The notes: generated by a model from the letters alone, not told the origin. DNA of 64,000 nt from Silvimonas terrae (GCF_014202765.1 NZ_JACHHN010000005.1:176603-240602); one strand, 5' to 3'; positions 26,566 to 36,163 are shown, numbered from the stretch's first letter. Numbers and translations: made by a program.

Positions 26566-28953
26566 TTAGTATGGCCACTTCCAGTCGCGTACTTCCGGCA
26601 TGTCATCGCCATGCTCATTGATGTAGTGCTTGTGTTCAATGAGCTTGTCTTCAAACTTCTGCCGCACATGCGCACCCTTCACTGCCAGCGCCGGTACGCG
26701 GTCGATCACATCAATCGCCAGCGAGTAACGGTCAACCTGATTCATGACCACCATGTCGAACGGGGTGGAGGTCGTGCCGTTTTCCACATAGCCGCGCACG
26801 TGCAGATTGTCGTGACCGTTGCGGCGATAGGTAATGCGGTGGATCAGCCACGGGTAACCGTGGAAGGCGAACACGATCGGCTTGTCGGTGGTGAAGACCG
26901 AATCGAACTCGTGATCATCCAGACCGTGCGGGTGCTCGATCTTGGGTTGCAGCGTCATCAAGTCGACCACGTTCACAAAGCGGATTTTCAGATCCGGGAA
27001 GTGTTGACGCAGCAAGTCGGTGGCAGCCAGCGCTTCCATGGTTGGCACATCACCCGAGCACGCCACCACGACATCCGGCTCAGCGCCTTGATCGTTGGAT
27101 GCCCAGTCCCAGATGCCCACGCCCTTGGTGCAATGCTTGATCGCCTGATCCATGGTCAGGTATTGCAGTGCCGGTTGCTTGCCTGCTACCACCACGTTCA
27201 CATAATGACGTGAACGCAGGCAGTGATCGGTCACCGACAGCAAGGTGTTGGCATCTGGCGGCAGGTACACGCGGATCACTTCAGACTTCTTGTTGACCAC
27301 GTGATCCAGGAAGCCCGGATCCTGGTGCGAGAAACCATTGTGATCCTGGCGCCACACGTGGCTGGTCAACAGGTAGTTCAGCGACGGCACCTGTTTGCGC
27401 CAGTGGATGTCACGCGTGGTCTTCAACCACTTGGCGTGCTGGTTGAACATGGAGTCAATGACGTGGATGAACGCTTCGTAGCAGCTGAAGAAGCCGTGAC
27501 GGCCCGTCAGCAGATACCCTTCCAGCCAGCCCTGACAAGTATGCTCAGAGAGGATTTCCATCACACGACCGTTCTGGGCCAGGAAGTCGTTGTTGGCGTC
27601 TTCCGGCTTGTAATCGGCCTGCCATTGCTTGCCAGTGACATCAAATACGTCTTGCCAGCGGTTGGATGCGGTTTCGTCCGGGCCAAAAATGCGGAAGTTC
27701 TGGGAATCCAGGTTTTCCTTCATCACATCGCGCAGGAACTTGCCCATCACGCGGGTGGCTTCTGCATTGGTCGTCGCCGGCTTTTTGACCTCGACCGCAT
27801 ATTTGCGGAAGTCCGGCATTTTCAGATCACGGGTGACCTGGCCGTGCACGTGCGGGTTGGCACCCATGCGCAGTTCACCCTTGGGGGCGAGTTCCTGCAG
27901 TTCCGGCTTGAGCGCGCCATCGTCAGTGAAGAGTTCCTTGGGCTTGTAGCTCTTGAGCCAGTCTTCCAGGTTCTTCACGTGTTCCGGCGTCATGTCGGAG
28001 AACGGGACCTGGTGGCTGCGCCAGTAATCCTCGACTTTCTTGCCATCAATGGTTTCCGGACCAGTCCAGCCCTTGGGGCTGCGCAGAATGATCATCGGCC
28101 ATTTCGGGCGGGTCAGTGGTTTGCCGGCTTTTTGTTCCTTGAGCGCGTTTTTGCGGATCGCGGCCAGCTCATCGAGCACGGTATCGAGCGTGGCGGCAAA
28201 GCGCTGATGCATGTCGGCGTAGTCATGGACATCTTTGCCCACTTCGACAAAGTGCGGTGTGTAACCGTAGCCTTCAAACAGCTTTTGCAGTTCCTCGTGC
28301 GAAATGCGCGAGAGCAGCGTCGGGTTGGCGATCTTGTAGCCATTCAGATGCAAAATGGGTAATACAAAACCGTCATTGATCGGGTGCAGATACTTGTTGG
28401 AGTGCCAGCTGGTGGCCAGCGGGCCGGTTTCTGCTTCGCCGTCACCCACCACGCAAGCGATCATGAGGTCCGGATTATCAAACGCGGCGCCAAACGCATG
28501 CGACACCGAATAACCCAGTTCGCCGCCTTCGTGCATGGAGCCCGGGGTTTCCGGGGCGACGTGAGATGGAATACCACCCGGGAAAGAGAACTGTTTGAAC
28601 AGGCGCTGGATGCCGTCAGTGGTCTGGCCGATGCTCGGATAGATTTCGCCGTAGGTGCCTTCCAGCCAGGTATTGGCCACCAGGCCTGGGCCACCGTGCC
28701 CCGGGCCGGCAATATACGCGACCGACAGATTGCGTTCCTTGATCACCCGGTTCAAATGCACATATACAAAATTCAGACCCGGTGTTGTACCCCAGTGCCC
28801 CAGCAGGCGCGGTTTGACGTGTTCGCGCTTGAGTGGTTTTTTCAACAGGGGGTTATCGAGCAAGTAGATCTGGCCAACTGACAGGTAGTTAGCGGCACGC
28901 CAGTATGCGTGCATCTTGTCGATGAGGTCCTTGGGAAGAGCTTTTTGAGCCAC
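26566..28953 (-). CDS. xfp: phosphoketolase (xylulose-5-P / fructose-6-P)
   Basis: Thiamine-diphosphate enzyme cleaving xylulose-5-phosphate (and often fructose-6-phosphate) with phosphate to acetyl-phosphate and an aldose phosphate. The 795-residue length is typical. Landmarks include [51 protein letters not shown], the TPP site [18 protein letters not shown] and PEEDANN-like [17 protein letters not shown]. The start is GTG behind GAGGT. No acetate kinase or phosphotransacetylase gene is adjacent. It probably has its own promoter in the ~350-base gap to its right. Confidence 0.96.
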   Translation of the reverse strand: MAQKALPKDLIDKMHAYWRAANYLSVGQIYLLDNPLLKKPLKREHVKPRLLGHWGTTPGLNFVYVHLNRVIKERNLSVAYIAGPGHGGPGLVANTWLEGTYGEIYPSIGQTTDGIQRLFKQFSFPGGIPSHVAPETPGSMHEGGELGYSVSHAFGAAFDNPDLMIACVVGDGEAETGPLATSWHSNKYLHPINDGFVLPILHLNGYKIANPTLLSRISHEELQKLFEGYGYTPHFVEVGKDVHDYADMHQRFAATLDTVLDELAAIRKNALKEQKAGKPLTRPKWPMIILRSPKGWTGPETIDGKKVEDYWRSHQVPFSDMTPEHVKNLEDWLKSYKPKELFTDDGALKPELQELAPKGELRMGANPHVHGQVTRDLKMPDFRKYAVEVKKPATTNAEATRVMGKFLRDVMKENLDSQNFRIFGPDETASNRWQDVFDVTGKQWQADYKPEDANNDFLAQNGRVMEILSEHTCQGWLEGYLLTGRHGFFSCYEAFIHVIDSMFNQHAKWLKTTRDIHWRKQVPSLNYLLTSHVWRQDHNGFSHQDPGFLDHVVNKKSEVIRVYLPPDANTLLSVTDHCLRSRHYVNVVVAGKQPALQYLTMDQAIKHCTKGVGIWDWASNDQGAEPDVVVACSGDVPTMEALAATDLLRQHFPDLKIRFVNVVDLMTLQPKIEHPHGLDDHEFDSVFTTDKPIVFAFHGYPWLIHRITYRRNGHDNLHVRGYVENGTTSTPFDMVVMNQVDRYSLAIDVIDRVPALAVKGAHVRQKFEDKLIEHKHYINEHGDDMPEVRDWKWPY

Positions 28954-29299
28954 GGTTCACCTCGTTCTGGTTGTGATTGCAAAACTGGTCTGGCTAGCTG
29001 TCTTTGCGCTGCAAAGCTTTTGCCGGGTTGTATTCAGTTTATGCCGTTTACATGAACGGCCTCTGACATGGATCAATGCGCCAGACAAGCCGACGCCTGC
29101 TGTGACAAAGTTACTGGGTAACCTTAGGACAAACTTTGAGAAATAGAGAGAAAGTTGCCGGATAGGTTCCACCGACATTTCTCACAATGAAAAGAAAGTG
29201 CCGTGAAAATTATCATGGCATATTTTGAGAAATATGCTGGGCTGGTGCGCAAGGGATAAATGCGCGCTGCAGACCAGCCAGCCCGCAGCGCGCTGGCGC
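28954..29299. other. intergenic gap, probable xfp promoter region
   Basis: 346 bases without a convincing gene. The part near 29100-29230 is the most AT-rich stretch of the neighbourhood and contains TTTGAGAAATA twice (about 29136 and 29223). It is the likely upstream control region of phosphoketolase on the minus strand. No tRNA, hairpin terminator or known riboswitch was recognised. Confidence 0.5.
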
Positions 29300-30703
29300 T
29301 CAGAAGTGGAAGAAAATCAGGGTGACCAGCAAGTACAACGGCAACAAAATGGCGCCGGACCACAGCATGTAACCAAAGAAACCCGGCATGGCCACACGGT
29401 TTTGTTCGGCAATGGCCTTGACCATGAAATTGGGCGCATTGCCAATATAAGTATTGGCGCCCATGAACACCGCGCCCATCGAGATCGCCAGCAGGGTCGA
29501 TGCCATGGGGCCCATCATGTGCGCCGCATCGCCATGCGCCAGATTGAAGAACACCAGATAGGTCGGTGCGTTATCCAGAAAGCTCGACAGCAAGCCCGTC
29601 ATCCAGAAATACATGCCATCGACAGGTTGGCCCAGTTCGTTGCTGACCAGGTTGACGAGGCTGGCCAGGTGGCCGTCTGGGCCGGCGCGCAAAATGGCAA
29701 TGGCAGGGGCAATGGTGATGAAGATGGCGGCAAACAGCTTGGCGACTTCCAGAATCGGAAACCAGTTGAACTCATTGCCCGCGCGTATTTGTCTGGGCGT
29801 GAGCCACAGTGACACCAGACCCAGGCCCAGCAACAAGCCATCCCGCACCAGGCTTTGCAGCGCAACCGGCGTGCCGTAGATATCCAGCGTGACGCCGCTA
29901 TCCCACAGGCCGGACATCAGCACCGCGCCGACCACACCCGCAATCAACACCATGTTCCAGGTGCCATACAATCTGACGGGTTTGGGTTTTTCTGTGATGA
30001 CGGGCACCGGGTCGCGCCGCCAGAAATGCCGATCCAGAAAATAGAACACGGTCAGCAGCACTGCGCTGCAAAACGCGACAGAGGGCAGCATATGCGTCAC
30101 CGTCCACATGAACGAGACGCCCTGCAAGAAACCGAGGAACAACGGCGGATCACCCAGCGGCGTTAGCCCGCCGCCAATATTGGCGACCAGAAAAATAAAG
30201 AACACCACCACATGCACGTTGTGCTGCCGGTGCGCATTGGCCTTGAGCAAGGGGCGGATCAACAACATGGCCGCACCCGTGGTCCCCATGACAGAAGCCA
30301 GCAGGGTACCCAGGGCCAGAATGCCGGTATTGAGTGCAGGCGAACCACGCAACGTACCCCAAACCAGAATCCCGCCCGAGATGGTGTACAGCGCAAACAG
30401 CAACAAGATAAACGGAATGTACTCGCCCACCAGCGCGTGCACCACGTTATGCAGCGCGGCGTCCGGGCCAAAGGCCAGGGCAAACGGGATCAGGAACAAC
30501 GCCACCCAGAACGCCGCAATCTTGCCAAAATGGTCATGCCACAAGTGCGGCGCCAGCAGCGGAAACAGCGCGATCGACAGCAACATGCCGGCAAACGGGA
30601 TGGTCCAGCCCAGCGACAAGCTGGCGCCATCAGGCTCTGCGCCCAGCGCAACGGCAGGTAACAACAGTAGCAATGGCAGTAGGCGTTTGCAAAGAAGGGG
30701 CAT
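29300..30703 (-). CDS. sodium/proton antiporter, ion-transporter superfamily
   Basis: Polytopic membrane protein of 467 residues with a probable signal peptide or first helix (LLPLLLLLPAVALGAEPDG) and about 12 hydrophobic segments. Motifs ANIGGGLTPLGDPPLFLGFL and SVMGTTGAAMLLIRPLL are characteristic of the NhaD/CitM-type (ArsB-like) sodium:proton antiporter family. It probably exports Na+ in exchange for protons, though related permeases move anions. It lies downstream of gloA on the same strand, separated by a terminator-like hairpin, so it is likely its own unit. Confidence 0.85.
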   Translation of the reverse strand: MPLLCKRLLPLLLLLPAVALGAEPDGASLSLGWTIPFAGMLLSIALFPLLAPHLWHDHFGKIAAFWVALFLIPFALAFGPDAALHNVVHALVGEYIPFILLLFALYTISGGILVWGTLRGSPALNTGILALGTLLASVMGTTGAAMLLIRPLLKANAHRQHNVHVVVFFIFLVANIGGGLTPLGDPPLFLGFLQGVSFMWTVTHMLPSVAFCSAVLLTVFYFLDRHFWRRDPVPVITEKPKPVRLYGTWNMVLIAGVVGAVLMSGLWDSGVTLDIYGTPVALQSLVRDGLLLGLGLVSLWLTPRQIRAGNEFNWFPILEVAKLFAAIFITIAPAIAILRAGPDGHLASLVNLVSNELGQPVDGMYFWMTGLLSSFLDNAPTYLVFFNLAHGDAAHMMGPMASTLLAISMGAVFMGANTYIGNAPNFMVKAIAEQNRVAMPGFFGYMLWSGAILLPLYLLVTLIFFHF

Positions 30704-30739
30704 GGGCGCAGCGCTGGCTCAACAAGGGTTCGACAGTCA

Positions 30740-30770
30740 AAACAAACAAGGCCGGACAAATGCCCGGCCG
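30740..30770 (-). terminator. probable terminator after gloA
   Basis: GGCCGG (30750-30755) and CCGGCC (30764-30769) flank an 8-base loop. For leftward transcripts the stem is followed by a T-rich run with interruptions (TTGTTTGTTTT), so it is a moderate terminator between gloA and the antiporter gene. Confidence 0.6.
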
Positions 30771-30784
30771 GCAAGCGGGATCGG

Positions 30785-31171
30785 TCAGCTCTTTTGCTGG
30801 ATAAACTCGATCTTGTAGCCATCCGGATCGGCGACAAACGCAATCACGGTGGTACCGTGCTTCATCGGGCCTGGTTCACGCGTGACCGTACCGCCCTTTT
30901 GACGAACTGCCTCACAGGTCGCAAAAATATCGTCGGTTTCGATCGCGATATGACCGTAACCGTTGCCCAGATCGTAGTGCTCGGTATCCCAGTTATGGGT
31001 CAGTTCAATCACGGCGGTATCGTGTTCATCACCGTAGCCCACAAACGCCAGGGTGAATTTGCCGTCCGGATAGTCGTGCTTGCGCAAAAGGCGCATGCCC
31101 AGCACTTCGGTATAAAAGGCAATGGATCGATCAAGGTTGCCGACGCGCAGCATGGTATGCAGCAAACGCAT
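30785..31171 (-). CDS. gloA: lactoylglutathione lyase (glyoxalase I)
   Basis: Metal-dependent glyoxalase I converting the methylglyoxal-glutathione hemithioacetal to S-lactoylglutathione. The start [20 protein letters not shown] at 31171 gives 128 residues, a family-typical length; a longer frame upstream is not needed. Metal ligands fit His5 (LLHTML), the Glu in [10 protein letters not shown], His in [11 protein letters not shown], and the Glu in DGYKIEFIQ near the end. It is divergent from the PfkB kinase gene. Confidence 0.95.
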   Translation of the reverse strand: MRLLHTMLRVGNLDRSIAFYTEVLGMRLLRKHDYPDGKFTLAFVGYGDEHDTAVIELTHNWDTEHYDLGNGYGHIAIETDDIFATCEAVRQKGGTVTREPGPMKHGTTVIAFVADPDGYKIEFIQQKS

Positions 31172-31317
31172 GGATAATGACTCCGTGTGTATCAGTGTAA
31201 AAACGCCCCCAGACAGGGCTTGCCCGGACGATATCAGGCCAGCGCTGACCGGGCCACGTAAATTGATAACCATTCACAATCTGGTCTGTGCCACTTCAAT
31301 AAACAAGGAAGATGTCC

Positions 31318-32259
31318 ATGAGTTCCCCGCAACGTGTCGCGCTAATTGGCGAATGCATGATTGAACTGCAAGAAGACGGCGCCGGATTGCTGCGCCGTAC
31401 CTTTGGCGGCGATACCCTGAACACGGCGGTTTACCTCTCACGCCTGTTGCACGACAAGGCCGTGGACATCAACTACGTCACCGCCCTGGGCGATGACCCG
31501 CACAGTGAGGCCATGCTGGCCGCCTGGCAGGCGGAAGGGATCAAGACTGGCCTGGTACAGCAACTGCAGGGCCGCGTGCCCGGTTTGTATATGATCCAGG
31601 TCGATCCCTCCGGGGAGCGGCATTTCAGCTACTGGCGCGACACCAGTGCGGCCAAAGCGTATTTCGACGCCCAGGTCACCCCACTTGAAGCCGCCCTGAG
31701 TGATATTGATGTGCTTTATTTCAGTGGCATCAGTCTGGCGATCCTGCCCGAGGCCGGCAGAGAACGCCTGCTGCAAGCGGCCAGCACCTTGCGCGCAGCC
31801 GGTGGCAAGGTCATCTTCGACAATAACTACCGCCCCCGCCTGTGGCGCGACGCCGCAGAGGCCCGCCAGTGGTATGCCCGAGCATACGCCAGTTGCGACA
31901 TCGCCCTGATCACGCTGGATGACGACATCGCCATGGCCGCCGGCGTCGTCACCACAGAACAAGCCCTTGCCACTGCGCTGGCGCTGCCTGTGCCAGAAGT
32001 CGTGGTTAAACAAGGCGGCAATGACACTGTCGTGCGCCTTGCCGGCCAACCACCGCAATCCATCCAACCCACCCGCGTAGAAAAAGTAGTCGATACCACT
32101 GCCGCTGGCGACTCATTCGGCGCGGGATACGTTGCCGCCCGCCTCACCGGCCATACCCCGGCCGAAGCCGCCGCAACCGGTAATACCCTGGCCGGCACCG
32201 TAATTCAGCACCGGGGTGCGATTATTGCTACACAGGCCATGCCCAACATCAAACTGTAA
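31318..32259 (+). CDS. PfkB-family sugar kinase, probably 2-dehydro-3-deoxygluconokinase
   Basis: Ribokinase-fold kinase of 313 residues. It shows the N-terminal GECMIELQ, FGGDTLNTAVYLSRL and the C-terminal PfkB signature DTTAAGDSFGAGYVAARL, whose Asp is the catalytic base. GECMIEL plus DTLNTAVYL resemble KdgK. The preferred start is ATG 31318, eight bases behind AAGGA; ATG 31312 sits almost on that site. A lone kinase without other pectin or Entner-Doudoroff genes nearby leaves the exact sugar open. It ends about 60 bases before the tRNA-Lys. Confidence 0.82.
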   Translation: MSSPQRVALIGECMIELQEDGAGLLRRTFGGDTLNTAVYLSRLLHDKAVDINYVTALGDDPHSEAMLAAWQAEGIKTGLVQQLQGRVPGLYMIQVDPSGERHFSYWRDTSAAKAYFDAQVTPLEAALSDIDVLYFSGISLAILPEAGRERLLQAASTLRAAGGKVIFDNNYRPRLWRDAAEARQWYARAYASCDIALITLDDDIAMAAGVVTTEQALATALALPVPEVVVKQGGNDTVVRLAGQPPQSIQPTRVEKVVDTTAAGDSFGAGYVAARLTGHTPAEAAATGNTLAGTVIQHRGAIIATQAMPNIKL

Positions 32260-32277
32260 AAAACTGCGTCAAGGCGC

Positions 32278-32304
32278 TTGACAGGGTAGGGGTCCCTATA
32301 TAAT
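32278..32304 (+). promoter_or_regulatory. sigma-70-like promoter of tRNA-Lys
   Basis: TTGACA at 32278-32283 and TATAAT at 32299-32304, spacing 15 bases, both consensus boxes. The tRNA begins 15 bases after the -10 box, as usual for stable RNA promoters. A GC-rich discriminator (GCGGCC) follows. Confidence 0.75.
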
Positions 32305-32318
32305 ATTGCGGCCTCGTT

Positions 32319-32394
32319 GGGCTGTTAGCTCAGTTGGTAGAGCAGCGGACTCTTAATCCGTAGGTCGAGTGTTCGAGCCACTCACAGCCCACCA
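32319..32394 (+). tRNA. tRNA-Lys (anticodon CUU)
   Basis: 76-base tRNA with acceptor arms GGGCTGT and ACAGCCC, discriminator A and encoded CCA. The D arm is intact, the anticodon loop reads C-U-CUU-A-A with a 5-bp stem, and the T arm contains GTTCGAG. Anticodon CTT (32352-32354) assigns lysine. An integrase gene begins its 3' end 15 bases beyond, so this tRNA is the probable prophage attachment site. Confidence 0.96.
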
Positions 32395-32402
32395 GCGAAT
32401 TC

Positions 32403-32438
32403 AAGGACTTATGCGATTTTTCGTGTAAGTCCTTTTTC
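32403..32438 (+). terminator. terminator overlapping the integrase 3' end
   Basis: AAGGACTTA (32403-32411) and TAAGTCCTT (32426-32434) form a stem followed by T. It can terminate the tRNA-Lys transcript. The stem includes the integrase stop codon and its last codons, so the structure is contributed by the prophage. Confidence 0.7.
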
Positions 32439-33464
32439 ATTTTGTGCCGTAAACGTGCCGTTGTTTGTGCCGAGCAGATCGTCGAGTTTGCTTGCGTGGC
32501 TGTGCATGTGATCCGGCGCCAGGTGCGCATAGCGCCGTACCATCTCAGCCGATTCCCACCCTCCCATCTCTTGCAGTTCAGCCAATCCGGTGCCGTTCTG
32601 GATATGCCAGGACGCCCACGTATGGCGCAGATCGTGAAAACGAAAGTCCTTGATGCCCGCACGTAGCAGGGCAGACCGCCAAGCCGAATTGCTATCGATA
32701 CGCATCGGCTTTCCCTCGAAAGTGAACACGAACTCGTCGTGCGCGCCCATGCATGCCTGAATCGCGTTAACTGCAGTCTGGTTGAGCGGTACACCGATTC
32801 CGCGCCCGGCCTTCGCTTCATCCGGGTGTACCCATGCTACGCGGCGGGCCATGTCGATCTGGCTCCAGCGCAGTTGCAGGATATTGTTTTTCCGCAGGCC
32901 GGTTGCCAGCGCAAACTGCACGATCACTTTCCAATGCGCGGGCAGTTCCTTGATCAACTGCTTGGCTTCCGCCGGGGTAAGCCAACGGATCCGGCGCGTT
33001 GTTTCCCGGTAAAGGCGGAACGCCGGCGCCGCATCCAGCCATTCCCATTCGCGGTGCGCCTTGCGAATGATCGAACGAACCAGCGCGATATAGCGATTGC
33101 GGGTGGCACCAGACATCGGCTTCCCGCGAGGCTGCATTTTCTCGAGGATATCCCGCACGACCGTATTATTAATTTGGTCGAGGGTGTAGCCCTTGAGGTG
33201 AGGGCGGATCCACTTGATGCGGCTGCGGTCATCGTCGAGGCTGCGCTTGTGCTCCATCTCCTGGATCCAGCGTAGAGCGGCTTCGTCAAAGCTACGCTTG
33301 GGTTTTTGCCCCAGGCGGGCTTCGCGCCACATTTCAGATCTCAACCGGTCGTGGAGTTCCTGCGCCTCGAGCTTGTCCGAGGTTTTAAGGCTCCTTCTAA
33401 GTCGCGTTCCATCTGGCCGCGCGATATCGCACCACCAAATCTCACCACGTTGTTTGATTGACAT
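32409..33464 (-). CDS. int: tyrosine recombinase (prophage integrase)
   Basis: 351-residue site-specific recombinase. It has an N-terminal arm-binding region (WWCDIARPDGTRLRRSL), a core-binding SAM-like domain (about 58-150) and a catalytic domain with R191 (ATGLRKNN), H277-x-x-R280 (FHDLRHTW), W303 (EMGGWES) in the usual His/Trp position, and nucleophile Y312 (MVRRYAHLAP). All catalytic residues are present, so it may be functional. It is adjacent to the tRNA-Lys 3' end. Its start overlaps the upstream excisionase-like gene by 124 bases. Confidence 0.95.
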   Translation of the reverse strand: MSIKQRGEIWWCDIARPDGTRLRRSLKTSDKLEAQELHDRLRSEMWREARLGQKPKRSFDEAALRWIQEMEHKRSLDDDRSRIKWIRPHLKGYTLDQINNTVVRDILEKMQPRGKPMSGATRNRYIALVRSIIRKAHREWEWLDAAPAFRLYRETTRRIRWLTPAEAKQLIKELPAHWKVIVQFALATGLRKNNILQLRWSQIDMARRVAWVHPDEAKAGRGIGVPLNQTAVNAIQACMGAHDEFVFTFEGKPMRIDSNSAWRSALLRAGIKDFRFHDLRHTWASWHIQNGTGLAELQEMGGWESAEMVRRYAHLAPDHMHSHASKLDDLLGTNNGTFTAQNEKGLTRKIA

Positions 33465-33673
33465 GAGGGTTTCTCCTTGGCCCCTCCTGCTGTCGCAGGG
33501 GCATTTTGCATTTTCTGAATCATCGCGACCAGATCACCGTCGAGGTAGATCACTCTTTTGCCAATCTTGGCGCGGGGTACGTCTTGTTCTTTTGCTATCC
33601 GCCTGAACGTGCTCACAGGCAGGCGGACGAAGGCGGCGGCTTCTTCTACGCTGAGTGGCTGCATATACCTCAC
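33341..33673 (-). CDS. Xis/AlpA-like helix-turn-helix protein
   Basis: 110-residue protein whose first ~55 residues are an excisionase-type winged helix-turn-helix (LSVEEAAAFVRLPVSTFRRI, then GKRVIYLDGDLVAMIQ). It may act as a recombination directionality factor or as a regulator. The last ~40 residues run through the integrase start in another frame and look low-complexity (PRTSSRRRNS), so the functional gene may once have ended earlier. It is co-directional with and upstream of int, as expected in a leftward prophage module. Confidence 0.75.
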   Translation of the reverse strand: MRYMQPLSVEEAAAFVRLPVSTFRRIAKEQDVPRAKIGKRVIYLDGDLVAMIQKMQNAPATAGGAKEKPSCQSNNVVRFGGAISRGQMERDLEGALKPRTSSRRRNSTTG

Positions 33674-33846
33674 CCAAACAAGTCAATTTGTTCCGGCTGG
33701 CGCGGTGGGTTGGCCAGCCCTTCGTATTTCATTGCCCATTGGCGCAATTGGTTGCGCCAGAGCACATGTGGGCTTGCATCGGCCGCCGTGTGGTAAACGG
33801 CGGCCATGTGCAGGTGCTCGTCACGTTCAGTGGCGAATGGTTTCAT
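33670..33846 (-). CDS. small prophage protein, unknown
   Basis: 58 residues from ATG 33846 (MKPFATERDEHLHMAAVYHT) to an ending EQIDLFG. Upstream in-frame codons are Arg/Pro-rich shadow of the neighbouring gene. The start overlaps the preceding gene's stop by four bases, and the end overlaps the Xis-like gene, showing coupling. The C-terminal QIDLF resembles a beta-clamp-binding peptide, but that is only a motif resemblance. No family recognised. Confidence 0.6.
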   Translation of the reverse strand: MKPFATERDEHLHMAAVYHTAADASPHVLWRNQLRQWAMKYEGLANPPRQPEQIDLFG

Positions 33847-34076
33847 GCGTTGCCCTGGATCCGGGCGGCGGTCTGGTGGCGGCGGTTGTGCTCTTGCCAG
33901 TCCTGGGCGCATTCGGTTCCGCAGAACGTGGCGCCGGCGGGTGCCTGTTCTTCGCACCAGGGGCAGATACCGGAGGGCATCGGGGTTTCGCGTTTGGCGC
34001 CGGCGCGAATATTGGCCAGCGCGTGGTCGCGGAGGCGGGTTTCTAGTTCACTGGCTTGATCAATTTCACGGCTCAT
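33843..34076 (-). CDS. small prophage zinc-finger protein
   Basis: 77 residues from ATG 34076 (MSREIDQASELETRLRDHAL). It has a four-cysteine cluster, CPWCEEQAPAGATFCGTEC, followed by QDWQEHNRR, suggesting a small zinc-binding protein. Similar short zinc-finger proteins (TraR/DksA-like or zinc-ribbon types) are common beside gpA in P2-like phages. Four-base overlap with the next gene; 26 bases downstream of gpA. Confidence 0.68.
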   Translation of the reverse strand: MSREIDQASELETRLRDHALANIRAGAKRETPMPSGICPWCEEQAPAGATFCGTECAQDWQEHNRRHQTAARIQGNA

Positions 34077-34102
34077 GGGTTTTTTCCTCTTTTGTGCGGT
34101 TT

Positions 34103-36154
34103 TCAGGCGTGCGTCGGCCGTGCCGGGGCCACGTCGGGCGCGTCGGCGTACATAAAGTCGATATCTGCCTGGGGTTTTGGCGGCCGCGGGTGCCAGCGGC
34201 CTGACTTGTCCCACTCGCCGGCATGCAAGGCGGTGGGTAAATGGGTGTTCCAGTCGGCTGTTTCTTCACCGATCTTGCGTTCCAGCTCTACAATTTCTGG
34301 CGACTGGTTACAGTTATTCACACGAGTCCAAGTGCTCGCGGCTGCGCCGCTGCGCTCAAATTCAAAACCTGGAACTTCAAAAACAACGGTGCTGGCCAGC
34401 TCTTGCAGACGCTTGGCTTCGCCATCACGGCGCCATTCCACTGACCACTCGTGCATGCGGGTCTGGATGCGCTCGATCACCTCGTTGGCTGGGCTGAACA
34501 GCGCCACGGCGTTGCGGACGAAAGTGGTTTCGCCGTATTTGTTGATTGGCTCGATCAGCTCACCGGTGCTCTTGTCTGCTTCACGCAGTGGCTCGAAGCC
34601 CACGCGATAACCACCCAGCAGGCCGTCGTAGAAGCGGGTGTATGCCGCCCAATCAGCGCGGTCAGCAGCGGCGTGCAGGTTGTGCAGCACCAGCTCGTCG
34701 CGGTTGTCTTCGGCCAGCAAGTCAGCCTTGCGCAGCTCACGCCAGACAGTGACCGGCGGAACACCGAACATCTGGAACTGGCGGATACGGTGGCAGCTCG
34801 CCCACTTCACGGCGCGCTGCGCGGCTGTGGCGCCAGACAGGCCGGTGTCGTGATCCACGTCGACAAAAGCGCCGTCGATGTTCTTGGCCAGATACTTGGC
34901 CACATAGCCCACGGCACTGCCCTTGCGCGGGTCGATCTTTTCGACGGTAAAGCGGTGCTTTGCAGCGCCTTTCTCTTCGCCATCCACCTCGAACGCCTTG
35001 CCCTGCAGGATGGCCAGCATGCGGTCGGCCTGGTGTGGGGCGACCCAGATCAGCATGTGCCAGTGCGGCGTGCCGTCGTGATGCGGCTCGGCCACGCGCA
35101 CACCGGTGATCTGGATGCTGTTGGCTTTCTTCTTGAACAGGGCGCGCGCCTGCTTCCAGAGCGTGCACAGGTAGGTCTGGGTATCGCGTGGGCTGTACTG
35201 CTTGCGCACGAAACGCGGCTCGGCATTTGGCCCGAGGTCGACAGCGTCGTCGTCTCCCAGTGCATCTGCGGCGCAGGTATACGGCTTGCCGTACTTTGGT
35301 GAACTGGCGTGGTATTTACTAGGGGCGGTGATGGTGACGAAATAGCCAACCATGCCCAGCTCCTGCATGACTTCTTCCGTGCCACGGATCCGGACCATCA
35401 GCTCGGTACGCCGGATCTCCGGGTTGGCCACGGTACGGCGGCTCAGCTCGGCCAGCGTGTAGGTCTGGCCTTTCTCGTTCGTGGCCTCGGCCAGTTCGAG
35501 CGCGATGGCGGTTTTCTGGTCGCGGTGGGCGAGGCGTTTCAACGTGCCGTTGCTGACGTAGGGCGCACCACGGTCATTGACGCAGCCGAGGCGCACCAGA
35601 TGTTGTTCTACGGCGCGGGTAATCAGCCGCTTGAGACGGCCGCGCCACCACTTCACATCGGCAAGGCGCTTTTGTGTCGTCTCAAACCATGCCGGCAGGT
35701 TCTTGGCCCTGATGCCTGCCAGCTCGGGGAGTACGCCGTGGCTCGCCGCTTTAGCCAGTGCTTCCAGGGCAAAGCGGGGGCGTTTGATCCATTGGGTGCC
35801 AACCAGTACCGGCACAGCCGCGCCGGATCCGGCCAGCGACAGGATCTGCGCGCACTCGTCCGCTGCCTTGCGTGCAAAGACGCCGATGTCATCGTCGTTC
35901 AGTTCAAGCGGCAGGGCCCCGGTCAGCTCCGGGACACGCGCCATGAAACCGCGCACAAACAGGTTTGCATCGCGCAAGGCAGTCGTTGCCGCCGACTTCC
36001 GGATCCGGCTCCATTTCTGGTGCAGCGGATTCCGCAGGTATGCCGGCAAGCCGCGCGTCATTGCATTCAGGTCAGCGTATTCACCGGCAGTTATAGCTTG
36101 TGCCAACGGACGGCACAACATGCGGCGCAACAAAGAGTTTGTTTTCTTGGGCAA
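34103..36154 (-). CDS. P2-like replication endonuclease gpA
   Basis: HUH-class rolling-circle initiator of 683 residues. The metal-binding motif is EPHHDGTPHWHMLIW (HWH at 364-366), and the two catalytic tyrosines are Y417 and Y421 in VGYVAKYLAKNIDG, as in P2 gpA. NPEIRRTELM and ITAPSKYHASSP are further gpA landmarks. The N-terminus is odd: the annotated start is TTG, with ATG 36121 as an alternative, and neither has a well-spaced ribosome-binding site. P2 gpA has a longer N-terminal lead, so the 5' end may have been lost at the junction with the inverted gpV. Confidence 0.87.
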   Translation of the reverse strand: MPKKTNSLLRRMLCRPLAQAITAGEYADLNAMTRGLPAYLRNPLHQKWSRIRKSAATTALRDANLFVRGFMARVPELTGALPLELNDDDIGVFARKAADECAQILSLAGSGAAVPVLVGTQWIKRPRFALEALAKAASHGVLPELAGIRAKNLPAWFETTQKRLADVKWWRGRLKRLITRAVEQHLVRLGCVNDRGAPYVSNGTLKRLAHRDQKTAIALELAEATNEKGQTYTLAELSRRTVANPEIRRTELMVRIRGTEEVMQELGMVGYFVTITAPSKYHASSPKYGKPYTCAADALGDDDAVDLGPNAEPRFVRKQYSPRDTQTYLCTLWKQARALFKKKANSIQITGVRVAEPHHDGTPHWHMLIWVAPHQADRMLAILQGKAFEVDGEEKGAAKHRFTVEKIDPRKGSAVGYVAKYLAKNIDGAFVDVDHDTGLSGATAAQRAVKWASCHRIRQFQMFGVPPVTVWRELRKADLLAEDNRDELVLHNLHAAADRADWAAYTRFYDGLLGGYRVGFEPLREADKSTGELIEPINKYGETTFVRNAVALFSPANEVIERIQTRMHEWSVEWRRDGEAKRLQELASTVVFEVPGFEFERSGAAASTWTRVNNCNQSPEIVELERKIGEETADWNTHLPTALHAGEWDKSGRWHPRPPKPQADIDFMYADAPDVAPARPTHA

Positions 36155-36163
36155 CCTCTCTGG

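Noticed and set aside
27223-28362. 379-codon rightward frame opposite phosphoketolase
   Set aside because: Antisense shadow of a strongly supported gene, with no motif.
33670-33957. Longer start for the small prophage gene at 33670
   Set aside because: The added Arg/Pro-rich residues are the antisense-like shadow of the neighbouring zinc-finger gene; ATG 33846 overlaps its stop in the usual four-base way.
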